Positions 43,606-49,904 of a stretch of DNA of 64,000 nt are shown here, one piece after another. Position 1 is the first letter of the stretch, and the number at the start of each line of letters is the position of its first letter. Under the pieces are notes generated by a model. That model was not told the origin of the DNA, ran no database searches, and saw only the letters and a list, made by a program, of their open reading frames with translations. Position numbers and translations under genes: made by a program. This DNA comes from Sphaerisporangium siamense (GTDB lineage: Bacteria; Actinomycetota; Actinomycetes; Streptosporangiales; Streptosporangiaceae): the NCBI RefSeq assembly GCF_014205275.1, contig NZ_JACHND010000001.1:5146001-5210000 (forward strand), in the 5' to 3' direction.

Positions 43606-44970
43606 ATGGCGGACGTGCGGCCGCGTTCGTTGATACCGCGGACGCGTCTCGACGAACTGCTGTCCGAGCTGCGGGTCCGGCTCGACGCGGTGCTCGCGAC
43701 CCGCGACCGCGTCCACGCGCTGCTGGACGCGGTCGTCGCCGTGGGCAGGGACCTGGACCTCGAAACCGTGCTGCGCCGCATCGTCGAGACCGCCGCCACC
43801 CTGGCCGGCGCCCGCTACGGCGCGCTCGGGCTCGTCGAAGGCGGCACACTGGCCCGTTTCCTCCCCACCGGGCTGACGGAGGACGAGATCGCCGCCGTCG
43901 AGCACTGGCCGCACGGCCTCGGTCTGCTCGGCCTGCTCATCAAGGAGCCCCGCCCCCTGCGGCTGCCCCGCATCGCCGGCCACCCCGAGTCGTACGGCTT
44001 CCCGCCCGGCCACCCGCCCATGGGCGCCTTCCTCGGCGTGCCTATCCGGGTCCGCGGCGAGCTCTTCGGCAACCTCTACCTCACCGAGAAACGCGGCGGC
44101 GGGCCGTTCGAGGAGGAGGACGAGGCCGTCGTCGTCGCCCTGGCCACCGCGGCCGGCGTCGCCATCGAGAACGCCCGCATGTACGAGGAGACCCGCGCGC
44201 GCGAGGCGTGGTTGTGCGCGTCCGCCGAGGTCACCACCAGCCTGCTGTCCGGCTCCGACCCGCGCGACGTGCTGACTCTGCTCGCGCGCCGGGCCCGCGA
44301 GATGGCCGGCGCGGACGTAGCCGCCGTGCTCCTGCCCGTGGCGGGCGGGGAGAGGCTCCGCGTCGTGATCGCCGATGGGGTGGCGCTGGAGGACATCGCC
44401 GCCGCCGAGATCGCCGTGGACGGCTCCCTGTCCGGCCGCGCCTTCAGCGGCGGCGAGCCCGTCGTCGTCACCGGCCTGGACGAATCCGAGATCCCCGCCG
44501 TCGTCTCCGGCCGCATGCGGATCGGGCCCGCCATCGCGGTCCCGCTGGGCGCCACCGGGGCCGTGCGCGGAGTGCTCTCGCTCGGCAGGCGGTCGGGCCG
44601 GGTGCCGTTCGACCCCGGGCACGCGCGCATGCTCGGCTCCTTCGCCGGGCAGGCGGCGATCGCGCTCGAACTCGCCGAGGCCCGCGAGGACGCCGAGCGG
44701 CTCGGCCTGCTGGAGGACCGCGACCGCATCGCCAAGGACCTGCGCGACGTCGTGATCCAGCGGCTGTTCGCCGTCGCCATGACCCTGATGAGCACGATCC
44801 GCCTGGTCGACGACCCCGAGGCCGCCTCCCGCCTCCGTCACGCCGTGACCGACCTGGACATCACCATCGACCACATCCGCACAACCGTCTTCGCCCTCCA
44901 CTCCCCACCAGAACCCCCCGCCCCCTCCCTGACCCTACGACTCCCCACCCCCGCCCACCCCCGCGCGTGA
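43606..44970 (+). CDS. Degenerate DosS/DevS-like sensor: two GAF domains, no phospho-acceptor His, no ATPase domain
   Basis: A 454-residue protein. GAF 1 covers about residues 38-195 (DLETVLRRIVETAATLAGARYGALGLVE) and GAF 2 about 205-365, the DosS/DosT order. The HisKA_3 box reads EDRDRIAKDLRDVVIQRLFAVAMTL, where active relatives have DLHD: the histidine is replaced by Arg. After IDHIRTTVFALH, where the ATPase domain should start, the protein ends in a proline-rich tail of about 25 residues. It may bind a ligand but cannot autophosphorylate. A convergent DosR-like regulator lies 185 bases away. ATG 43606 is the best start; RBS is weak. Confidence 0.88.
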   Translation: MADVRPRSLIPRTRLDELLSELRVRLDAVLATRDRVHALLDAVVAVGRDLDLETVLRRIVETAATLAGARYGALGLVEGGTLARFLPTGLTEDEIAAVEHWPHGLGLLGLLIKEPRPLRLPRIAGHPESYGFPPGHPPMGAFLGVPIRVRGELFGNLYLTEKRGGGPFEEEDEAVVVALATAAGVAIENARMYEETRAREAWLCASAEVTTSLLSGSDPRDVLTLLARRAREMAGADVAAVLLPVAGGERLRVVIADGVALEDIAAAEIAVDGSLSGRAFSGGEPVVVTGLDESEIPAVVSGRMRIGPAIAVPLGATGAVRGVLSLGRRSGRVPFDPGHARMLGSFAGQAAIALELAEAREDAERLGLLEDRDRIAKDLRDVVIQRLFAVAMTLMSTIRLVDDPEAASRLRHAVTDLDITIDHIRTTVFALHSPPEPPAPSLTLRLPTPAHPRA

Positions 44971-45146
44971 CATCGGGCGACCCACGACACGATCCTGCGG
45001 CCGCGCCTCGCCTCACGCCCGTCAGCCCACGACAACCCTCCGGCGCGCCTCGCGTGACACCCGCCGGCCCGCGACACCGTCCTTCGGCCGCCCCCGCGCG
45101 TGATGCCCGCCTGCCCGCGACACCGTCTTTCGGCTGCGCTTCGCGA
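44964..45146. repeat. Four imperfect tandem repeats of about 45 bp between the sensor and regulator genes
   Basis: The first unit starts at CGCGTGA, which includes the stop codon of the sensor gene (44968-44970). Further units begin near 45009, 45051 and 45097. The third and fourth match at 36 of 41 positions. The array ends 10 bases before the stop of the convergent DosR-like gene. Confidence 0.75.
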
Positions 45147-45155
45147 CAGGAGGGT

Positions 45156-45806
45156 TCAGTCCTCCCGGTCGTGGCGTTCCGTTCTCAGCCGGGCGGCCAG
45201 GGCGGCCGCCTGGGTGCGGCGGCGCATGTCCAGCTTGGCGAGCAGGTTCGAGACGTAGTTCTTGACCGTCTTCTCGGCGAGGAACAACCGTTCGCCGATC
45301 TGCCGGTTGGTGAGGCCCTCGCCGATCAGGTCCAGGATGTGCCGCTCCTGCGCGCTCAGCGCGGCGAGCGGATCCTTGGACGCCGCCTGGTCGCGCAGGC
45401 GGCGCAGCATCGACGCGGTGCTCTGCGGGTCGAGCAGCGACTCCCCGGCCGCCACCGTGCGCACCGCGCCCACCAGGTCCGACCCGTGGATCTGCTTGAG
45501 CACGTACCCCGCGGCCCCCGCCATGATCGACTCGTAGAGGGCGTCGTCGTCGGCGAAAGAGGTCAGCATCAGGCACGCCAGCCCGGGCGTGCGCGACCGG
45601 ACCTCCCGGCAGACGTCCACCCCGCTGCCGTCGGGCAGCCGCACGTCCAGCACGGCGACGTCCGGCCGGAGCGCCGGGATCCGCGCCACCGCCTGTCGGG
45701 CCGTCCCCGCCTCCCCGACGATCTCGATGTCCTCCTCCGAGGACAGCAGCGCCGCCACCCCGCGACGCACGACCTCATGGTCGTCCACCAGAAACACCCG
45801 GATCAT
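45156..45806 (-). CDS. DosR/DevR-like response regulator (NarL family)
   Basis: A 216-residue protein. The receiver has all key residues: VFLVDDHEVVRRGVAALL, phospho-Asp in VLDVRLPDGSG, Thr in LMLTSFADD and Lys in YVLKQIHG. The C-terminal LuxR-type helix-turn-helix SAQERHILDLIGEGLTNRQ continues to LAEKTVKNYVSNLLAKLDM, close to mycobacterial DosR including the KTVKNYVS recognition helix. Its normal partner kinase would be DosS, but the adjacent sensor is degenerate, so another kinase must phosphorylate it. Neighbouring Hsp20, USP, CBS-BON and DUF1876 genes match known DosR targets. Confidence 0.9.
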   Translation of the reverse strand: MIRVFLVDDHEVVRRGVAALLSSEEDIEIVGEAGTARQAVARIPALRPDVAVLDVRLPDGSGVDVCREVRSRTPGLACLMLTSFADDDALYESIMAGAAGYVLKQIHGSDLVGAVRTVAAGESLLDPQSTASMLRRLRDQAASKDPLAALSAQERHILDLIGEGLTNRQIGERLFLAEKTVKNYVSNLLAKLDMRRRTQAAALAARLRTERHDRED

Positions 45807-45950
45807 GCCCCGACGCTAACCACTCCGGTTCTCTCACCTCGTGAAACGCGCCCGGCGTTTCAACTCCGACTCCCCGCGTGACGGCGGGACGGGTCACCCG
45901 CGGGACGGTGCGTCATCGACGGCGCGGCCTCGGGCACGGCGATCGAAGCG

Positions 45951-46000
45951 GCCCGGTGTGCTCCGGACCCGCGTGCCGGCGGGTCCGGAGCACACCGGGC
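45951..46000. terminator. Perfect 22 bp hairpin downstream of hsp20
   Basis: Arms at 45951-45972 and 45979-46000 are exact complements with a 6-base loop (GTGCCG). It lies downstream of the Hsp20 gene and upstream of the DosR-like gene. There is no T-run, so terminator function is likely but not certain. Confidence 0.6.
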
Positions 46001-46031
46001 ACCCCGGTGTCCGGTGTCCGCTGCCCGGTGG

Positions 46032-46099
46032 TAGCCGCCCTGCTTCTCGATCGGCACGCGCTGGGCCTCCGGCCGGTCCTGGGCGAGCGGGACGTCCAC
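46032..46099 (-). pseudogene. Duplicated 3' end of the hsp20 gene
   Basis: This 68-base stretch matches 46126-46193, the last codons of hsp20, at 66 of 68 positions, displaced by 94 bases. Read on the minus strand it encodes VDVPLAQDRPEAQRVPIEKQGG again, but without the stop codon in the same place and without any upstream part of the gene. It is a tandem partial duplication. Confidence 0.9.
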
Positions 46100-46124
46100 G
46101 GTGCCCGCTGTGCGGTGTCCGGTG

Positions 46125-46550
46125 CTAGCCGCCCTGCTTCTCGATCGGCACGCGCTGAGCCTCCGGCCGATCCTGGGCGAGCGGGACGTCCACTTCGAGA
46201 ATGCCGTCGTGGTACACCGCCTTCACGCCGGTCTCGTCGGCGTTCGGCGGCAGCGGGATCGTCCGGCTGAACTCGCCGTACACGAACTCGGTGCGGTGCG
46301 GCTCGGACTTCTCCTCCTTGCGCTCGCCGCGCACGGTCAGCATGCCGTTCTCGACGGTCACCTCCACGTCGGCCTCCGGGTTGATCCCGGGCAGCTCGGC
46401 GCGGACGATGTAATGCCCGTCCTTCACGGTGTCCTCGAAGCGGACCATCCGGGCGCCGGTGTACGGCCTGCTGCCGCTGAACGGTGCCTCAAGCCAGTCC
46501 AATAGGTCAGGTACCAGGCCGCGTGGTTGACGGCGCGTTGGCATGGCCAT
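46125..46550 (-). CDS. Hsp20 / alpha-crystallin small heat shock protein
   Basis: A 141-residue chaperone. The start MAMPTRR at 46550 is preferred, with GGAGG 5 bases upstream. The alpha-crystallin domain covers about residues 38-130 (IVRAELPGINPEADVEVTVENGMLTVRGERKEE, and the closing DGILEVDVPL). C-terminal QRVPIEK holds the I/V-x-I/V-like VPI anchor. It resembles mycobacterial HspX/Acr, a major dormancy protein. The 3' end is duplicated downstream. A DosR-like gene lies next to it on the same strand. Confidence 0.92.
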   Translation of the reverse strand: MAMPTRRQPRGLVPDLLDWLEAPFSGSRPYTGARMVRFEDTVKDGHYIVRAELPGINPEADVEVTVENGMLTVRGERKEEKSEPHRTEFVYGEFSRTIPLPPNADETGVKAVYHDGILEVDVPLAQDRPEAQRVPIEKQGG

Positions 46551-46958
46551 GTGAACCTCCCCTGGCTCCTCTCGTCGTTCACCTCCATCTGACGCCGCTC
46601 CCACCCCCCGGTGCAGAGGCCGTAGGTCCCGAACCCCCAGGCCCTTGGCCCCGCCTCACAGCCCCGCCCGCCGCAATACCCTGTGGTCCTTCCCACGCGG
46701 GCCCGCAGGCCGGACAAGTCCGCTCTGCCCCGGGGCACGCGCACACCCAGAGGCTCCGCTGCGCCCGAGGGGACGCGCGGGCCCGGGGGGTTCTACTCCG
46801 CCCGGGGGCGCGCACGGCCGGGGGTTTCACTCTGCCCGGCGGGCGCGCACGCCCGGGGCTTTGCTCCGCCCGAGGTCACGCGTGCGCTCGTCGGTCGCGC
46901 TCCGCCCGGGGGTGCGCACACCCGGAGATTCGGAGGGGCCTTCCCGTCGTGGACGGCC
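46551..46958. other. 408-base noncoding region with 35 bp tandem repeats
   Basis: No gene with a start signal fits here, although open frames cross it on both strands because of the repeats. The left part should hold the hsp20 promoter; I find no clear DosR box (GGGAC-N4-GTCCC) in it. Confidence 0.5.
46739..46930. repeat. Five to six imperfect tandem repeats of about 35 bp
   Basis: Units start near 46739, 46775, 46810, 46845, 46880 and, partly, 46914. Each begins GCGC or GCGT and contains CTCCGCCCG or a close variant near its end. The middle three units are exactly 35 bases. They lie downstream of the DUF1876 gene and upstream of hsp20. Confidence 0.75.
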
Positions 46959-47225
46959 TCAGGCGGGGCGGCCGTGGCCGGCGAGTTGGGCGACGTCTTC
47001 GGCGGCGTCGCCCGTCAGTTTGTCGGCCAGGTCGGCCAGCGCGCGACCGACCGCCAGTTCGTCCCCGATCTCGGGCACCGGGCGGTCGGCGGGGTTGCGC
47101 CTGGCGTACCCGATGCTCTCGTGTCGTGTGCCGGACCGGGTGAGCAGCACGGCCCTGGCCGTGGTCAGATCGTCGTTGTCGTCCTCGGTGATGTGGATCT
47201 CCACGGTCCACTGCTTGTCGAGCAT
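46959..47225 (-). CDS. DUF1876 protein (Rv1738-like dormancy protein)
   Basis: An 88-residue protein. ATG 47225 is supported by GGAGG about 8 bases upstream. It follows the DUF1876 pattern: KQWTVEIHITEDDNDDLTTARAVL, then a positively charged segment and ELAVGRALADLADKL. The mycobacterial member Rv1738 is strongly DosR-induced and has a fold like ribosome hibernation factors. It completes the dormancy-type gene set here with Hsp20, USP, CBS-BON and DosR. Confidence 0.9.
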   Translation of the reverse strand: MLDKQWTVEIHITEDDNDDLTTARAVLLTRSGTRHESIGYARRNPADRPVPEIGDELAVGRALADLADKLTGDAAEDVAQLAGHGRPA

Positions 47226-47382
47226 GACGCCACCTCCCGCGGTGCTTCCTCCCTCAACCATCTCGCACGCCGCTCACGGGCCCCGCGCCACCCCGCGCCT
47301 CCGCGCGAGCCCCACGCCACCCGGGCGCCTGGGAAGACACGCCGCCCCCGTCGCACCGGCCCGTCGGTGGACCTCGGCGACC

Positions 47383-47480
47383 GGTTCGTCGGCCCGGCCC
47401 CGGCATCACCTCGTACGTCGCGCCGGGTGCCGGCTCGTCAGCCGGGCCCTGGCGTCTTCTCGTACGTCGCCTCGGGCGCC
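47383..47480. repeat. Tandem 49 bp repeat spanning the stop codon of the polyamine synthase homologue
   Basis: Units 47383-47431 and 47432-47480 match at 39 of 49 positions; both contain TCGTACGTCGC. The second unit includes the stop complement TCA at 47438-47440 and the last 13 codons. Confidence 0.8.
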
Positions 47481-49063
47481 TGCTCCTCCGACGTCTCGGC
47501 GGCGCGCCGCAAGGAGGCGGCCACCGCGTCAGGGAGGGCGTCGAGGCGGTGCGCGGGCAGTTCCAGCACCGTGACCTCGTCCGCCCAGGGGGCGACCTCG
47601 GCGACGATCGCGCGGGCCTGCTTCTTGGTGAGATGTCCGGACGCCTTGATCAGGCCCTCGCGCCAGACGTTGGCCAGCCGGCCGTGCGCGGTGTCCAGCA
47701 GCGTCCGCAGCAGCCGCTCGTCCCGCCCCTCCGGTGACGGCAGCCGCACCGCCTCGATCACGCCTCCCCCCGTCGTGATCGTGTAGAGGGACTCCAGCGC
47801 GCCCAGACCGAGCGGAGCGTCCTCGGTGAGGACGCGGACGTGGCGGGCGCGCGTGGCGAGCAGCAGCCGGGGGAGCGCCGCGCCGAGCCCCGTCGGCAGC
47901 GCGATCGCCACCCGGGCGGGGGAGGACGCGTACGGCTTGGCCAGCCACGTGGACAGGCGTGCCCGCGGCGTCCGGGGCGAGGCGTCCTTGGGCCAGTCGC
48001 CCACCAGGACGTCGAACCCGCCCTCCTCGACCCCTCGCGCCGCCGCCGCGGAAGGCGCGGGGGAGGGGCGCGCCTCGACCGACTGCGGGCCCTGGGTGTA
48101 GATGGCGGTGCCGTAGCCCTCCACCCGGGCCGCGACGGCCGGGCGGGTCTTGCTCGTGGGACGGAGGACGTACAGATCGGCCGCCGACCCGATGGCCTCC
48201 GCCCCGAAGTATCTATTGAAATCTGGATAAATAGCTTCAAAAGACAAATTGAGGTCGTAAAGGGAACGCTGCACCTTCAACGCGAGCATCGGCGTACGCT
48301 CGCTCGCCCCGTACGCCAGCAGCACCCGCCCCTGCTCGGGATCGCGCAGCCCCTCGACGGCCCGCGCCACGAACAGCCCCACGCCCTCGGGCGTGTACGG
48401 CGGGTCGGTGATCGCCAGATCGGCCTGGCCGCGGGCCGACGGCGGCAGGCCGAGGCGAAGATCGGCCCAGCGGGTCACGACGTCCAGCCCCAGGGCCTCC
48501 GCGCGCTCGCCGATGTAGGCGAGGATGCGGTCGTCCACGTCCAGTACGGTCACGCGGACGCCCGGGTGGATCATCGCGACCGCCAGCGAGGTCAGGTCAT
48601 GGTCGCCCACGCACAGCAGCCGCGCGCCCGGCAGCCAGAACCGCGCGCCGAGCAGCAGCGCCCGGCGCACCACCGTCTCGGGGGTCGCGGCGACGTGGTC
48701 GAGGACGTGACGCCCGCGCGGCCCGCCCGCGACCAGCTCCGCCATGCGCCGCACGACGTCCCCGTACCGGGGGAGCAGATGGGCCACCGGGTCGGCGGGG
48801 GAGAGGGGGATCTCGCCGCCCTCGTCCAGCAGCGCGCGGCACGCCTCCGTCTGCTCCGCGGTCAGCCGGAAGCGCTCCCCGGACCGCTGCGGCCCGGCCT
48901 CGCGCAGCAGGGCCTCGACCGCCCGCCGGGAGGTCGCCGTCTCGCGGACCAGGGCGGCCAAGGTCCACCACTCGCCGTCGCAGAGCAGTGCGAGGGCCGC
49001 GCGCAGCCGCCGCCCGTCCACCCCGGCCTCGGCCAGCAGCCTGCTCACTCCCTCGGACGCCAT
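47438..49063 (-). CDS. Branched-chain polyamine synthase (BpsA/DUF43)-like methyltransferase-fold protein
   Basis: A 541-residue protein. Residues 1-75 look like a winged helix. The aminopropyltransferase-like Rossmann domain (about 95-330) has LLCVGDHDLTSLAVA, VTVLDVDDRILAYI and the active-site ITDPPYTPEGV. These are motifs of BpsA, which adds aminopropyl groups to spermidine to make N4-bis(aminopropyl)spermidine. BpsA is about 350 residues; here a further domain of about 200 residues follows with no motif I recognise. A 52-base AT-rich codon island lies at 48210-48261. It is divergent from the GH25 gene. Confidence 0.82.
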   Translation of the reverse strand: MASEGVSRLLAEAGVDGRRLRAALALLCDGEWWTLAALVRETATSRRAVEALLREAGPQRSGERFRLTAEQTEACRALLDEGGEIPLSPADPVAHLLPRYGDVVRRMAELVAGGPRGRHVLDHVAATPETVVRRALLLGARFWLPGARLLCVGDHDLTSLAVAMIHPGVRVTVLDVDDRILAYIGERAEALGLDVVTRWADLRLGLPPSARGQADLAITDPPYTPEGVGLFVARAVEGLRDPEQGRVLLAYGASERTPMLALKVQRSLYDLNLSFEAIYPDFNRYFGAEAIGSAADLYVLRPTSKTRPAVAARVEGYGTAIYTQGPQSVEARPSPAPSAAAARGVEEGGFDVLVGDWPKDASPRTPRARLSTWLAKPYASSPARVAIALPTGLGAALPRLLLATRARHVRVLTEDAPLGLGALESLYTITTGGGVIEAVRLPSPEGRDERLLRTLLDTAHGRLANVWREGLIKASGHLTKKQARAIVAEVAPWADEVTVLELPAHRLDALPDAVAASLRRAAETSEEQAPEATYEKTPGPG

Positions 49064-49202
49064 GCGGCAACCCTATCGGCGGGCCCGGCGCCCTCCTCCC
49101 GTCCGCGTCCCGCCTGTGGACAACCCGGCGCCTGGGCGTGTCCGGCCACGCCGGGGACGCCCCTCGTGGCTAAAATCCCCCGGGGCGACCGACGGGGGGA
49201 GC

Positions 49203-49826
49203 GTGGCCCTGATGTTGAACGGCATAGACGTGTCCAATTGGCAGGGCGCCGTCGACTGGGCGGATCACGCCATCGACGGCGTCGACTTCGGCTTCGCCAA
49301 GGCCAGCGAAGGCACCGGGTTCACCGACAAGTGGTTCGCCCGCAACTGGGCGGCGATGCGGGAGAACTGGATGGTCTGCGGCGCCTACCATTTCGGGCAT
49401 CCCAAGGGCGATCCCGAGGACCAGGTGCGCCACTTCCTGGACGTGATCGACGCGGCGGGCGGCCTGCGCAGGGGCGACCTCATCGCCCTGGACCTGGAGC
49501 GCTCCGCTCACCTCCCGCCGCACGAGGTGGCCGCGTTCGCCCGCCGCTGGTGCCGCGTGATGACCTTCGTGACCGGCGTGCGGCCGATCATCTACACCTT
49601 CCTGTCCTTCGCCAGGAAGGGCTACTGCCACGGCCTGGAGGACTACCCGCTGTGGATCGCCGCGCCGAGCCACCCCAAGGGACGCCCGGCCGTCCCGCCG
49701 CCGTGGAACCGCTGGACGATCCACCAGTACTCGCACGGCCGCATCGACCGCAACGTCTTCCGCGGCGACCGGGCCCAGCTCACCGCCCTCGGTTTCCAGC
49801 CCGATGACGGCCACCGCAAGGCGTAG
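49203..49826 (+). CDS. GH25 muramidase (lysozyme) without signal peptide
   Basis: A 207-residue protein from GTG 49203 (GGGGGGAGC upstream). It is a compact GH25 domain: NGIDVSNWQGAVDW with catalytic-site Asp, FGFAKASEGTGFTD, AYHFGHPKGDPEDQ, LIALDLERS with the DxE acid pair, and WTIHQYSHGRIDRNVF at the end. GH25 enzymes cleave MurNAc-GlcNAc bonds in peptidoglycan. Nothing before IDVS can act as a Sec or Tat signal, and no wall-binding repeats follow. Export, if any, must be nonclassical or occur by lysis. Confidence 0.9.
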   Translation: MALMLNGIDVSNWQGAVDWADHAIDGVDFGFAKASEGTGFTDKWFARNWAAMRENWMVCGAYHFGHPKGDPEDQVRHFLDVIDAAGGLRRGDLIALDLERSAHLPPHEVAAFARRWCRVMTFVTGVRPIIYTFLSFARKGYCHGLEDYPLWIAAPSHPKGRPAVPPPWNRWTIHQYSHGRIDRNVFRGDRAQLTALGFQPDDGHRKA

Positions 49827-49904
49827 GCGCGGCGATATCGGGGGGCGGTTCCCGGTAGCATCGGGCTCGTAAACCGGAAGCCTCGCCCTTTCTTGGAGCC
49901 CATC

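Noticed and set aside
44964-46930. CRISPR array
   Set aside because: Repeats are imperfect and abutting, without unique spacers, and no cas genes are nearby.
41822-47300. Canonical DosR boxes in the stress island
   Set aside because: I looked upstream of each gene for GGGAC-N4-GTCCC and found none convincing; the GGACC/GGTCC pair at 41844-41875 is the terminator stem.
46645-47574. Long plus-strand open frame across the DUF1876 gene and repeats
   Set aside because: It reads through tandem repeats and antisense to a well-supported DUF1876 gene; no RBS or domain.
49827-49904. T-box riboswitch upstream of thrS
   Set aside because: The leader is only about 80 bases with no specifier loop or antiterminator sequence.
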